From Vandiemenella viatica (taxonomy: Eukaryota > Arthropoda > Insecta > Orthoptera > Morabidae): 64,000 nucleotides of DNA. The notes under the pieces are model-generated. The model was not told the DNA's origin and ran no database searches. It was given only the letters and a program-made list of their open reading frames with translations. This document shows, one piece after another, positions 21,294 to 33,512 of this stretch (the first letter of the stretch is position 1; every line of letters starts with the position of its first letter). The position numbers were made by a program, and so were the translations under genes. Where the stretch lies: assembly GCA_031002005.1 (NCBI GenBank), contig JARYHS010008074.1, positions 271,003,930 through 271,067,929 of the forward strand, in the 5' to 3' direction.

Positions 21294-23285
21294 TTAACAC
21301 TTTGTTGTATCAACCTCTGAATTGTTTTCTCTACTACTAGAAGGCATAGATATTATAATCTGTTCGGCTGTGGGCAGTGGATGCTCCACATTTAATTTAG
21401 TCAATTTTTTATTATATTGCTTATAAAGTGCAAATATTAACAGAAAAATGATGATTACTACTACTATTGCGGTTAAGCTTACTGTGGTGACTAGTGTCCT
21501 ATGTCTAGAATGCAGCTGTACCTGTGTTTCCACGGCTGCTATTAATTGATTGTACTTGACAGAATCTCTTGCTTGTTTTAAATGTTTACCAAGTTCTGAA
21601 TTTACCATTTCTGGGTTCGTGCTATTTAATTCTATGAGTTTTTTACTGTGGAAAATTTGTTTGCTAAACATGGGAATTACATAATCTGGATATGATAGAT
21701 TAGCGTGAACAATGGTTCTATGTAATATTGGTATGAAGAAATTTAGTCCTACAAATTGACAATGAGTCGACTGCTGAATCATTCCTGATCGTACAATAGT
21801 TATTCGGTCAATTGCCTGGTTCAATGTGTCACTCCAACAAGTAGCAATAATCTGGTGCGGCTCCTTTACAGAAAAAATCCAATTTTGATTAATGTTTACC
21901 AAATATGGTCTGTCTAGATAAAAAACGTCTCTCTCGCACAGATTAGAAAAATTGCTCGAGAAGAACATTGCAGTTTCACAGGTGACTAAATTTCGACTAT
22001 GCAATGTGAAGGCTGGACAAACTGTAATTCCAGATCGTCTGCACCTAGCTAAGTCCTGCCTGTTCAACAAAACGTATGCATCCTGCGCTTGCGTTAAAAG
22101 TAAGACCTCATGTGTCCTCCACTGCACATGGTAGCCCGTTTCCTTCCACAGGATTGGAAACGTGTGCAGCGAATACTGGGACAAAATCGAGTCGGTGGAT
22201 CCTACCGGTATGTCCACCACGATATGTAGATTCCCTCCTATCAGAGCCATATTTACCTTAGCTACTTGGTAGTAGTGATAAACATTGTCCAGAGTACATG
22301 GAAAGATCATATAACATTCGGCTTCTAAGTGCCTCTGTATTGTCTGCAAATATCGTAACAATGTTTTCGGGTTTAACAAGACATCGCTAAGCTTTCCTTC
22401 CGTTGCCTGTATGAGAGCGAGTCGAAGTTTAGATAATTCCAAACGAGAGTTTGTAATGGTGAGAACGAGCTGCTGCAATAATTGATTTCCGTATAATTGT
22501 TGCACGAAAAAATTTTCCAATTCCTTTAAATTTTGCGACAAAGTGTTCTGCATCTGAGATACCTTCGCCGTAAAGGTACTTGCCAATATTTCTATGGCTA
22601 CTGTGTTATTAGTAACTGCCTCTTGGAGATTTCGGATGAGCATAATTTGTTTGGAAGTATTAATTTCTATTTCATCGGAAACCTGCTCTAGGTCCGTTAA
22701 TCGCGCATTCAATATTCTATAGTCCTCTTCTGTCAACGTCCCGAACAAAGAGCGTAATAGGGTGCCACCCGCCCCTATCCACGCTCTCTTTGGCCTTTTA
22801 TTGTCCCTAGGCAAGAGCTCTACCAAATTTTGATATTCATTCAGCAAGGCAGTGTACAAAATTCTTAGATTCCCTATTAAGGTATGGGTAATGTCATTAT
22901 CAAAAACAGTTACATTTTGAAAGGAGGTTTCCAGAAGATCAAATATAGTGTTCAGCTGTAGACTATGTACTCTCAAATCCTCAAAATTTATCTGCGTTAC
23001 TATTGACCATGAAAACGGTGAATTAACTACGTTCTCCTGTTTCACGAAAATTATACCATTGTCAAGTGGTGTGATATTATAGCTGTATACACTAAATCTA
23101 CCCACTAGAAGAATAAATGCCACTAGAAAATGATTCAAATACAACATTATGCTTGCAATATTTACACTACTAACACTAATTATGTCCTTAATGCTACGAC
23201 TGTTTTTTTTTCTGAAATGACAGCACACTGGCTTATTCTCTAATAGTTTTGCCAATCGTATTACACACAAAAAAAAAAAACACAA
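21294..23285 (-). CDS. env: Envelope glycoprotein of an errantivirus-like LTR element, intact reading frame
   Basis: A membrane fusion protein of the insect errantivirus / baculovirus F-protein type, probably mediating entry when expressed. It is open for 663 codons. The likely mature start is Met47, followed by a hydrophobic signal segment to about residue 66. A furin-type site RPKR lies at residues 164-167, followed at once by a glycine-rich fusion peptide region (GAGGTLLRSLFG, from about 171). Coiled-coil-like heptads follow between about 190 and 300, then a cysteine-bearing ectodomain. A single transmembrane segment (about 597-621, rich in Val/Ile/Leu) is followed by a 42-residue cytoplasmic tail. 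Several N-x-S/T sites are present. It lies downstream of pol, next to the 3' LTR, and would need a spliced mRNA. It is the only intact gene of the provirus. Confidence 0.9.
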   Translation of the reverse strand: MCFFFLCVIRLAKLLENKPVCCHFRKKNSRSIKDIISVSSVNIASIMLYLNHFLVAFILLVGRFSVYSYNITPLDNGIIFVKQENVVNSPFSWSIVTQINFEDLRVHSLQLNTIFDLLETSFQNVTVFDNDITHTLIGNLRILYTALLNEYQNLVELLPRDNKRPKRAWIGAGGTLLRSLFGTLTEEDYRILNARLTDLEQVSDEIEINTSKQIMLIRNLQEAVTNNTVAIEILASTFTAKVSQMQNTLSQNLKELENFFVQQLYGNQLLQQLVLTITNSRLELSKLRLALIQATEGKLSDVLLNPKTLLRYLQTIQRHLEAECYMIFPCTLDNVYHYYQVAKVNMALIGGNLHIVVDIPVGSTDSILSQYSLHTFPILWKETGYHVQWRTHEVLLLTQAQDAYVLLNRQDLARCRRSGITVCPAFTLHSRNLVTCETAMFFSSNFSNLCERDVFYLDRPYLVNINQNWIFSVKEPHQIIATCWSDTLNQAIDRITIVRSGMIQQSTHCQFVGLNFFIPILHRTIVHANLSYPDYVIPMFSKQIFHSKKLIELNSTNPEMVNSELGKHLKQARDSVKYNQLIAAVETQVQLHSRHRTLVTTVSLTAIVVVIIIFLLIFALYKQYNKKLTKLNVEHPLPTAEQIIISMPSSSRENNSEVDTTKC

Positions 23286-23798
23286 AAATTAAAATTGTCC
23301 GGTACTTAAGTGCACAGCACAGCGATGCCTGGGCTCGCTGTCGTAAATCAGGTCGGTGCTGCTTGCGTCAACACCTCTGCGCCGCCCGGTCAGCAAGCCC
23401 GTGACGCAACGCTGCCTGTAGGACAACATAAACAGCAGTACACAACTGTCGTGTTAGGTGTGGTCAGTAAACAGCTACACCTGTGCGCTGACTTGGCATG
23501 ACATTGCAGTGCAAACTGCTTGAGCAAGGATCAACATAACTTGATACAATTTCATTCTGGCAACACACAACATTCTGCATCACCATCGCTTATGTAAGCA
23601 TTTACAAACTCACTACTATGGAAGTTATTGACTTGCAATTTCACAGTTACACAATTTCCTCGGCACTGCTATTTATGCTACGAACTAACCTATGGTTTAC
23701 GCTTATTTACCCCTTTATTTCTAAGATCATATGAATGACCAGGATTTACCCCATCCGAGGTTTCTCGTCTCGTCTTTCGTTGTTTTGCTTCTGGCTTA

Positions 23799-24980
23799 TT
23801 AGGTGATGTATCTTCTTACCGTGCTGTTTGGTCGACTCCGCAATTGGTACGGCACCTCCTGTCTGTGCTGCGTATGCTGCTTTACACTGAATCGATTACC
23901 TGGTGGTCCTGCGTTCATGTCTCCCGTTGTGTCCGTCGTCGACGTCTGAGACCTAGGAGGGATTCCTCTCCAAATGTATGGCTTTACTCGATTCTTGTGC
24001 ACAGTCAAGTCTCTATCGGGAAGTCGAATTCGCACATTTACACCATAATTATTTATTATTTCGTATGGCCCATCCCAAGATATGTGAAATTTCGAAGATG
24101 TTCCGCGCTTCCTATAAGGCTTGTTTAAAAGTACGAAAGAACCTACCGCCAAATCTTGCGGCTTTGCATTTTTGTCGTACTGTCTCGCCTGCCGCGCAAA
24201 AGTTTTTGCGTTCATCTTTCGCACACTGCTCCAGATCCGCCGTAATTTATGGGCTAAGCTTCTCACTTCCGGATTGACTATTTCTTTCGACAAGGGGAAT
24301 ACTGCAAAAGGTGAATTCATCTCCTTGCCGTAAAGTATTTCGTAAGGCGTTTTATTGGTAGAAGAATGGACTCGACAGTTATATGCACTGACGATATAGG
24401 GTAAGATTGTGGTCCAATTTTTCTGAGACTTATGCATATAGCAGCTCAGAGCTTTAATTATAGTACGATGCGAGCGTTCCGCGAGGCCATTCGACTCTGG
24501 ATGTCTACTACTGGTATTTAGCTTCTCTATTCCTAATAATTTACATACTTGGGTAAACAATTCAGATAGGAAAGGTTGGCCCTTATCTGTCACCAAAATT
24601 TCGGTACCCATGAATTAATACCCATTTCGTAACGAATGCCTTTGCGATACTCTCCGTCTTTTGATTGACCATTGGGACCATAACAAGGTATCGGGAAAAC
24701 GCGTCAATGATTGTTAATATAAAGGCATGACCATCCTCGGATCTAGGAAACGGGCCTACTACATCGAGGTGAATTCTTTCGAAAGGCTTACAGGTTTCAG
24801 GAAGAGGTTGTAACCTCTCCTTGTTCCTTGTTTCTCCTGCGCGCTTACAACACGTAAGACAACTCTTTACATAATCCCTCGTGTCCTGTCTCCTAGAAGG
24901 CCACCAATACGCCTTCGCAATTAAAAGGTTGGTATTCTTATAGCCTGAATGGCATCCATAAAAGGAGTCGTGATGTAATT
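23799..24980 (-). pseudogene. pol: Integrase region of pol, frameshifted
   Basis: DDE integrase that joins viral cDNA to host DNA. From about 24980 the frame reads a zinc-binding N-terminus (HH pair, then CLTCC about 24850-24990), then the first catalytic aspartate in LDVVGPFP (about 24760). A one-base shift near 24605 moves the reading to the open piece 24611-23799 (270 aa), which has VTDKGQPF (second aspartate) and ESNGLAERSH (catalytic glutamate), then the C-terminal domain with VHKNRVKPY. Otherwise the order is complete. Confidence 0.85.
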
Positions 24981-26300
24981 TCAGACTGTTTCACGCAGTG
25001 ATCGCGGAACCACAATACGTTCCCCTTGCTTGGTCAGCCTGAGCAATACATCGCCGCGCTGCACAAACAAAGGTCGCGTTCGCCAACGCAAGCATTCTTC
25101 GTCCTTTGATTGTTCCAGAGGCAGTTGCGCTAACGTGGGCGTTTCTTCTTTTTCGATTGCCCTAACTTTCCGGCTCAAACCGTCCGCATGGGATATTTCC
25201 CGACCACGTTTCACTATAATATTAAAGTCATATTCTGATAATAGCAATGCCCAACGAGTTAGTCTACTGCTGGGATCCTTTAGGTTCTTCATCCACTTAA
25301 CGCTGCGTGGTCAGTCCACAGGTCAAATTGTCTACCCCAAAGGTATGGCCTGAAATGTTTTATTCCCCATACCACACTCAGAAGTTCCCTTTCGAAGCCG
25401 AGTATTTACACTGGGCTGGACTTAATTGCCTGGAAGCGTAAGCTATTGGTCTTTCTGTGTTTCAATTACTTGTGCCAAGACACAACCCGCTGCAATTTCA
25501 GAGCAATCACAGATGAGGGTGAAACGGGCTGAAAAATCTGGGAAATGCAATAATGGTCTAGTTGTGAGGATATTTTTTAAAGTCTGCATGGCCTCCTCAC
25601 ACTCTTTGGTCCATTCGAATTTGGCACCCTTCAATAACAATTTTGTCAAGGGTCTGGCAATCTCTGCGTAGCCCTTGATAAATTTTCGGTAGTAATTTGA
25701 TAGACCCAGGAAAGATTGTAATTCCTTTATTTTGGTAGGTGTTGGAAATTCCCTGACTGCGGATACCAGTCTTGGATGCGGTCTCACCCCTTCCTTAGAA
25801 ATGACATGACCCAAGTATTCTATTTCGTCTGTTGCGAAGCGACACTTTTCAAATGATAGAGTTAAGTTTGCTTTGTGAAAACGCTGGAACACTTCCCTTA
25901 AATGGTAAAGATGCTCGTCAAAACTTCTGCTGTGAATTAAGACATCATCCACATATACACAGCACTTTTGGGGGTTAAAACCTCGTAAAAGTGAATCTAG
26001 ATATCTCTGGAATGTGGCTGAAGCGTTCCTTAAGCCAAAAGGCAACTTTCTGTATTCCCATAAACCGTTTGGTACACAAAAGCGGTTTTGGGGATGTCTA
26101 TCTTCGCCATGTCTATCTGGTGAAAGCCTGACTTTAAATCAAGAGTACTAAAGTATTTACAGTTTAGAGAGGTAATCAATGGTTTCCGCGGGGTTGGGGA
26201 GGGGGTAATTGTCTGGCTGCGTTACACTATTTAATTTTCGGTAGGTCCACACAAAACCGGTAATTTTTTTCGCCATTAACAACTTTCTTCTTTACTAATA
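24981..26300 (-). pseudogene. pol: Reverse transcriptase and RNase H region of pol, frameshifted
   Basis: Ty3/gypsy-type RT. The open piece 26045-25443 (200 aa) begins MPFGLRNASATFQRYLD and has the catalytic YVDDVLIHS (about 25945) and the connection LGHVISKEGVRP, then FLGLSNYYRKFI. It enters RNase H at TLICDCSEIAAGCVLAQ, where the frame breaks at 25443. The RNase H end reads on in the 25292-24981 piece (HADGLSRKVRA), which runs into the integrase zinc finger. RT motifs upstream of 26045 are visible but in broken frames up to about 26300. Confidence 0.85.
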
Positions 26301-27099
26301 TCGCTGGACTGCCCCAAGGGGATGATGAGGGTTGGATTACTCCATCCTTTATATTGTTGGTTTATGAATTTATCCAGAATTTCTCTTTGATGATATGGGG
26401 TTTCGATAGGGACGGCTTTTGACTGGCATAGCATCACCAGTTATTATCCTGTGTTCTACAGGATGTGAGCTGGATGCAGCCTTTTTGGGTACAAACAAAT
26501 CTTTATATTCGCACAATAATGACTCTAAACGCTCTCTCTGATCTACTGGTATATGATTTACCCTTAGTGCTGAAATCTAGTACTGGTTCTGCCACACTGA
26601 CTCTTACTGCTTTGTTAATTCGATATTACTCCCCTCATTTGAATGAGTACCTCGAGACACTCAAATTCCGTCACTTAGCATGGATACTTCAGCTATCTCA
26701 CAATTCTTTGGAATATCAATTGGGCTTTCCCCAAATTAATCTATACTTACTGAACATACTTCCTCCATTAACTTCGGTTATGCATGCAATTGCCCTTTTG
26801 ACATAGACTCTCCTATGATCCAAAAATTCGTTTACCTTAAGAGGTTCGATCATAAACTACCGAACCAACTGCAGCCCCCATCTCCTGAGATAATGGAAGT
26901 TGCAGCACTTACCTGAGGATTCTGGAATTGAGACAGCAGAATTGGACCTTATGACTGTATATGCCCGTGTTGCAGGAGGAGTAGACGTTAGGCTCCTCCA
27001 TTGGACATTTATATGAGCCCTTTGAGTTCTAACAGCAAGCTTCCACCCTGGCGGTTCCTTAACTCGATAGAACTATTTTTAAAAGTCCAAAATTGCTTC

Positions 27100-27400
27100 A
27101 TAGTCCCCTTAGGAATTCCTAATCCCAGGATCCCAGTGAATTGTGCACCCAATTTGGTACCACGTAAACCTTTACTTCAAATTCACATCCACCTATGATT
27201 AACATTACTTTTTTCATACCCAGTACTTTAATTTCTTCAGCATTATTTAGCCCTTTAATTTTACAATCGAGGGGGGAGTTAACCCTTCTCTCCCGCAATG
27301 CCAACCCATAATAAATTCACGTCCGCCCAGAATCTAAAAGTACGTTACACATTTTTTCCCTTGATAATAGGCTTCTATAGTACAAATTGTTATCATTTCC
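27100..27400 (-). pseudogene. pol: Aspartic protease region of pol, frameshifted
   Basis: The minus-strand reading has LLDSG at 27341-27326, the D-S-G active site of retroviral proteases. It is followed after a one-base shift by a second piece (27304-27119) with KVMLIIGGCEFEVKVYVVP, where the beta strands of the protease would be. Coding between 27100 and 26300 (protease C-terminus to RT N-terminus) is too broken to delimit. Confidence 0.6.
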
Positions 27401-27578
27401 CCTTGGAATGGACCTGTTTTGTTACTGCAGGTACGTTTTTCCACGGCAGTCGATCGGGGACATTGCTGCCTGGTATTAGTTTTCCGGCTGGTCTCGTGAT
27501 ATTTTGATATCTGCACTTTCCTTACCTGTTTGCTGGTCCTTTGTGCCCCGTTTTTCATACCACTTTTTACTATAATTA

Positions 27579-28503
27579 CTACCACCTCTTGAAAGTTGTC
27601 ACCGGCCAGACTGGACTCCCGTATCTGCACCAACAATGAACTACACTGGCTTTGCACTTACCTTTTTGATTTGAGAATGCTACAGAGCGCTGGTTACTCC
27701 ACCTCGAACTTTTCCTCTCAGGATTTTGGTAACATTCTGCTTTGCGATGTCCAAACTTTCCACATAAATAACAGCTAATGGTTTTCCGCGCATAAAAGAC
27801 ATTCTGAACCTGTCTAGACCTGTTCTCTGAGCCAATTTTGCCTTTAACTTGCTCAATTAACGTCCCAATTTCCAAAGCCTCTGAAAACGTTTTAGGACGA
27901 CGCAATGCTATCTCTTGGTTCAGATCTGGGCTTATTCCTGCCAACAAAGTTTCTAATAATCGCATATCACTCTCGAATAGGACTGCCTCATCATGTTTTT
28001 CATCTCCGGTTAATTCAAAAGTTTGCGCATTTATTACGCGTAATCTGTCAGCAAAATCGTCTAGTGATTCATTAGGCCTCCTCTTGGTGCTACGCAATTT
28101 TTCGCGATAATAAGTGGCGCTTACCCTCGGTTCAAAACGTTTAACAAGTTCTGAAACCAATCCTTCATATGTGACTGACATTTTACAATTTAAATCATAT
28201 CTCATGTGCTGATAAGCCATGCCAAAAAGTCTGCTCTTCAATATTTTGAGTTTAATTTCTGTTGACAAGTCGAACATTGAAAAAAACATTATTTAGACGG
28301 ATTACAAAATCATTTATATTCTCCTCGGGTTTACCGGAAAAGGTAGTGCCTGGAGTTAAAAGTGTACTGATCAATTGCAAATCTTTAAGTTACGCTCTAT
28401 CAATTCTAGTTTGTACAGTTAGGTCGTCCATCCTCTGATTTAAATTTTGAACCGCGTCTTGAACTGTGGTTGGAATTTGGACATCTGCTCTATCTTGTGC
28501 CAT
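27579..28503 (-). pseudogene. gag: Gag of the errantivirus-like element, with one stop and one frameshift
   Basis: Capsid/nucleocapsid protein. The first Met is at 28503 (MAQDRADVQIPTTVQ). An in-frame TAA lies at 28392-28390 after RIDRA. The frame then resumes to the run of seven T on the coding strand at 28286-28280, where a one-base change shifts it. The main open piece 28289-27579 (236 aa) has capsid-like helices (FGMAYQHMRYDL, RPNESLDDFADRLR, EALEIGTLIEQV) and the zinc knuckle CYLCGKFGHRKAEC (CX2CX4HX4C, near residue 175). Pol follows on the minus strand. Confidence 0.82.
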
Positions 28504-28944
28504 TTAAGATAATTGATCCTTGACTCACCAGTTGCAATGAACGTAGATCTGCTCCCCCGGGCCGCCTGGCGGCGAATGTGTTGTTGGAACTGCAGGTGAC
28601 TGGCGATGGCCGCTGCTTCCCCCACCACTGGACGTCTCGCGTAGCGACTGGCTGTGGTGCGTGGTCGAGCCTCTTGCGACGTCACTGCTGGGCGTGTCTG
28701 TAGCCTGCGACTCACGAACTGCAACAGCTGATTAGCTCTTCACAAACACTGCAAGTTACTTCTTCTGCCACTCGCTAGGTCTGCCAACTTTTGCCTCATA
28801 TAAATAATTAATATTAAGCCACTCTTTTTAATGCCCGATTTATCCTTTATTCCTTTATACTTCCTTAGATTTCATGCAATAAATTTTTTAAGTAGAATAA
28901 TTCTTACTAATTCTACTTGTTGTTTATTATTACGTGCCTGTTTT

Positions 28945-28969
28945 GCTATTTTGCCTATTCTGACACCAA
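28945..28969 (-). other. Primer-binding site
   Basis: Directly inside the 5' LTR the minus strand reads TTGGTGTCAGAATAGGC. TGGTGTCAGAA is of the kind complementary to a tRNA 3' end including CCA; from memory it best fits a tRNA-Leu primer. Confidence 0.65.
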
Positions 28970-29638
28970 TGTTAAAGACCACTATTTGGGCTGCAGGATA
29001 ACCTTAGCGGTCTGTGGGCGTTAGCATAGGCACTTAATTACAATGACAAGTATATCCAGCTCTTCTTATCGTCTAGTACGCTGGACTACGGGCTTTGATT
29101 TCCAATGTTAGTGGCAAGACAGCTATTTTATTCTTCTAGATAGATACAGCATTTACTAGCTGCCAGAGGCAAAGATCCGTACACTCATAATATGATGGTA
29201 GACCAAGACTTACATTAGAGTTGGCGATCCTAGCGAGGGCGAGGCTTCGTTGATGATTTGTCAGTGGCGGCTAGATACACATCATTACGGCGTAGCTCGA
29301 ACTGGTCGAACTGAACCCCGAGGCCTACTTCACCTCCACTCATATACTTCCAAATTCATAAACTTGTCCTCCTTACGCGGCCATCGTCCTGGCCTACGCA
29401 AGCCCCTACGTAATGCTGCTATCGTCATTCTCGTACCTTCCATATGCTCCTCAAGGGATCACGTCAGCTTACCTTAGGCAATGAGTCCACAGCTTTGCTG
29501 ACCCACCAAGTCAGCACTCTCACTGTTTGCGATTTGCTTGCACAACATGGCTCAGCTGTGCGCCGATTACAACTCGCTATTCCACACATATTCTGTTCCT
29601 TTTACTTATTAAATTAATTATTAAAACTGGCTGTAACA
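28970..29638 (-). repeat. LTR (5' LTR of the minus-strand provirus)
   Basis: 669 bp, near-identical to 20372-21041. It is followed by CCTC at 29639-29642, the duplicate of 20368-20371. It should contain promoter and poly(A) signals for minus-strand transcription. Confidence 0.95.
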
Positions 29639-29642
29639 CCTC

Positions 29643-29870
29643 TTCCCATCCAAATTTTTAAGGAATCCTTATCAATCAGTTTTGCTTGTCGTACCTTCCT
29701 GAAATCATTGGTGAAAACTAGTAATCTTAGTCCAGCTGACACCCTTACCTGAAAACAACTTTGTGCTAACCCAGATTATCCTCCTTCCCACTGATAAAGG
29801 CTCAACCACTGTAGTTAAGAATCAGAGTGACTACGTGGCTGAAACCTATCATCATGCCTGGATTTTGAGA
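29643..29870 (+). pseudogene. Penelope-like element N-terminal fragment
   Basis: The reading ILLPTDKGSTTVVKNQSDY at 29782-29838 matches the invariant PLE RT entry motif (LPADKG...VV...Y). The sequence immediately right of the provirus target site is on the same strand as the RT fragment beginning at about 35030, so both may be parts of one PLE separated by later insertions. Confidence 0.6.
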
Positions 29871-29939
29871 TTCAAACCTATTTTGTTCCCACACCAATAT
29901 TCTAGAAATTTCTTTTTTGTCTTTTGGTTAGATGGTTTG

Positions 29940-31089
29940 TATAACTAATAATATTCATATATTTAACTAGCATTTACCCGCTGCTTTACACGCGCAGATC
30001 ATGAAGTGTGTAGAAATGCGGGTAATCTGTCTCTTTCTCCACCAATCCGAAACTGTTACTAACATTTGAAGTATCTGCCTAAACAAAATGTCCTCTTCAC
30101 CTTTCACACACTCCTTCTACGGAAAAATTGCCACATGTTACATTAAAAATGCCGAAATATGATACTCTGGACAACTGCGTAATGCTGCCAGCACTGTAAA
30201 AATGACACAAAAATTATCGGCCCAGGGATCATATCAACCTAAACAGTCTCGTTTTGTCATAGAGGTCGTGGTTAGGTTGAAATTCGGCCTAGACCAAGAA
30301 AAATAATGTTTGGGTAAGTCGTTCTGTGGCATACATCTAAAACATTGGGAATTTGTTTACAACGGAAGCAATGCATTGTCTCCGTTCGCTTGTATCGATT
30401 CTAAGATGGGAGTCGTTTTTGTGGGGCCTACTACATCTCGGACAAATATTTTTATTTGTTAATTTTCTGCGACATTTACAACGGAGAGAAGCATAAACGA
30501 CAAAAAAAAAATTACAATTAAGGATTTAAACAACTTTTCAATAGATTTTCATATTTCTCATATTTTGGCATTTTTAATTTAATTTGTGGTAACTTTTCCG
30601 AAAATGGAGCGTGCAAAACGTGAAGAGAATATAATAACGAAGCAGTTAACCCAAATTTCAAATGTTTAGTACCAGTAGCAGGCAGCCTCCCCCCCCCCCC
30701 AAAAAAAAATGTTTTACCCTTTTTATTTTAGTGTCAAATATTAATGCAGAGAAGCAAAATATATAGATTTCATTTTTTTTTAATCCTTTCTTTTAGTTTT
30801 TACCTTAGATGCGGTTTTCATACTGATGACCAAACGGTTTTTTTTTTTTTTTTTGTTTTTTTTTTGTTTTTTTTTTTTTGTAGGACTTATATTTTAATAC
30901 AGTGTAATATAAGAAACTAAAGCTACGTGAAACATTATCACTAACATTCCAGTAAGGGCGTACCGAGAATCAATAATCCTCCAAGTCAGAAATTTCCTGT
31001 GGACATAACTTTCCATATAAAGTGCGTGTTATTGCAAAAAGAAATGTACCTTAGATATAACGCTAAACGAAGGTTACTGTCTGCGATTG
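29940..31089. other. AT-rich repeat-like stretch, no gene
   Basis: Opens with CTAGCATTTACCCGCTGCTT at about 29968. At 30260 it contains the recurrent word GGTTAGGTTGAAATTCGGCC followed by AGACCA. At about 30690 it has a C11/A9 run and at 30839-30881 T-rich runs. No coding was seen. Confidence 0.4.
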
Positions 31090-33339
31090 TAATGGCCGTT
31101 AATTCTAAACTATCTACGCCGCCAACGATAGTATTTCAGCAAGAATGTACTAAGATCAATCGCAAGATTTTTGAGGCAGCTCTATCATTATCGTGGCGCC
31201 ACAATTTGACGATCGATTCTTATAGAACTCGGCAAAACAAATCAAAAATAAAAAAAAAATATTTATATATATATATATTTATCTCGCTTGGTTTTTGAGA
31301 TATAGCATGTCAAAAATCAATTATAGGTATAGTTCTTTGTGCTTTTGGTGGCGTTTCTTCTGGTACAGGCTTTATTTCAACCTAATAACAACCACTTGTA
31401 AGAAAAATAAAACGCCTATAGAGCATTTCCACCGTGTAGATATGGTGGTTTTGGTGAATTTTTTTCTGGTCCATGCCGGATTTCACTCTAACCTCCTCAC
31501 TTTTGAGATACAATATCTCTAGCACTAAGCGAGATACCAAACAATTTTATTCTTTGCGTTCAATTTGTCTCGTCGAGTTACATAAGAATCCATCATCAAA
31601 TTGCGGCGCCACGGTAATCGTAGAATCCCTTTTTTTAATACCATATAAATACAATCCTAATCCATGAGTAATAACATGTATTTTTTTCTTAATGGCTTTT
31701 ATACAACTACCCACATTTTGAGCCAGTTTCCGTCAAGATATTTCAGAACTGAAGTAGTTAGATTGAAATGAAGTATAAACTTTGGTAATGGTATATCTCT
31801 GGTGGTAATGGATAATATTAACTTATTTGTATTAATTTAACTTAGCTAAAAAATGGGGACTGCACGATACCCGTGATGCCGCAAATTTAGATCGATAGAT
31901 AATAGTTAACACAGCTGAAATTATAAGCACTAAGTGTAAACTTTTTCCCGGATTTTATGTGTAAACTTTGGCTGGGATTACATAGCTAAGGATAAGTTTG
32001 GTGAGAATGTAGCTATGGACATAACCAAACATATTATTTCTGTAATATTTAACTTAGCTTTAAAAAAATCTTACTTTTAATTTCGGATACGGAGAATTTC
32101 ACGATAACCGTGGTGCCTTAAATTTATTTAGAGCAGTTTTCTTTATTAATAACAATAACATCATCTTTTTTCTGATTGGATAATGGTTTTATTTTGATGA
32201 TATGTTGATTCGATCAATTATTTCTCTTTGAAAATAGCACGTACTAAAACTTATCTTACACGTTACGAATTATTTTTAATTTCTTTCGTTTTCAGTGACA
32301 CCAAATTACTAAGGTCGTTTTTTCACCCGCATGTGAGTAATTCAAAAGTTTCAAGAATCGATAACAGTGAATGTATTAATGGGGTTGTGACAGAAGCTAT
32401 GATTTACGAAAAGAATCATTAGCCAGATTTGTGGTTAGGTTAAAATCCAGCCTGGACCGGAATGACAATTGACTCGCTTTGTTAGATCATAAGGCATGAT
32501 GGATTTAGTTTTATTGTTATTTACGCGGTGTGGCATAACGTTTTAAGATGCTTAATTGATTTTTAGTTTCATTCATTCCATGTTGCTGTCGTCATTAACC
32601 CAAAGCACGTATGGTGATAAACATAGAATCTGGATTATGAGACTTATTTAATAGAAATAACAGTTTATTTTACTGGCCGTGGTTTGAACAGCAGCCAAAA
32701 TTTGTACACACGTTCCTTGGGCAATATTAGTGACGAATATTTGCACTTTATAGCCACAAAATATATATTAATCGAGTAATGTACGTAGAAATATGGAAAG
32801 TTCATTGGGGGGGGGGGGGGGAATGTTTTGTTACCTGTTGATATCTTTCTTCGAGAAAAAAACTGATTTTCTTAACCATGATAATATGTAAAGAAGAAAT
32901 ATTGGTTTATTAATGTACAAAGTTTACCGACATATTGTTCCAGAGACAAACTGTTAACTGTCTACCAGAGATAATATATGTATACCACGATATAGTAATT
33001 AATCTAACGCATTTCGCATATTAACTTACCTGTTGCGATGCAAGTCAATGCTTATTACGTTTAATTCATGCATTCCATTTATTTTAAGCACTGCGGTCCA
33101 GAAAACTGAGTAACAAAAATAAAAAAATAAAACTGAATCGAATTTTTTGTGAGATTATTGCGAAAGGAGTGCGCGTCTGAAGTGCACTATGATCGGCAGC
33201 CCACAATTTTCCAAATATAAAGGTTTTTAATTGCTTGCTCCTTCCCATGGTACATATAAGTATATTAGCTATTTTCCCAGATTTTGACTGGCACCATTAG
33301 CTCTAAAAACGTAAAAACCACATCCATATTGCTGCGGTA
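31090..33339 (-). mobile_element. Large unclassified repeat, copy 1
   Basis: The reverse complement of this stretch matches 62065-63967. Homology begins at CCGCAGCAAT (complement, 33339) and ends at the GGCCATTA word near 31091; on both sides the flanking sequences differ. Copy 1 has about 370 bp more in the middle (31720-32100). It includes a G-run at 32808-32820 and a nested fold-back MITE at 31175-31630. No coding was seen. The TA next to CCGCAGC in both copies could be a target, or TCTATACTATTATA before copy 2 could hint at a Helitron-type end; neither is proven. Confidence 0.7.
31175..31630. mobile_element. Fold-back MITE, copy 1
   Basis: The ends read GGCAGCTCTATCATTATCG and (complement) GGGATTCTACGATTACCG, followed in both arms by GTGGCGCC or GGCGCC, a GATGATGGATTCTTA-type word and ATCTCGC near CGAGAT-type words. 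The arms can pair over more than 120 bp. The flanking 8-mers ATTTTTGA and TTTTTTAA are a decayed version of the perfect duplication seen in copy 3. Confidence 0.8.
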
Positions 33340-33512
33340 CTTATTGCGCGATACCCGTTACAGTAAACAGACAAACGCAGCTTGCTTACAAACATTTAAT
33401 AGCATAGAAGATAGGACCTAAAAACACCCAATTTTTATGTTATGAACTAAAATGACCTAATTAGATGTACTGATCCAGTCCAACTGCAATTTTGTTATTT
33501 AAATAAAACAAC

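Larger units (their letters stand above)
20372..29638 (-). mobile_element. Complete errantivirus-like (Ty3/gypsy) provirus, 9.27 kb
   Basis: Order on the minus strand: 5' LTR, primer-binding site, gag, protease, RT-RNase H, integrase, env, polypurine tract, 3' LTR. It has a 4-bp target duplication CCTC. The LTRs differ by about 0.9% by eye, indicating a young insertion. It lies inside sequence that resumes as PLE coding on the right. Confidence 0.93.

Noticed and set aside
21952..22261. Short plus-strand readings across env
   Set aside because: Antisense shadows of the intact env frame.
30839..30881. Poly(T) as a retroposon tail
   Set aside because: No body or target duplication could be found next to it.
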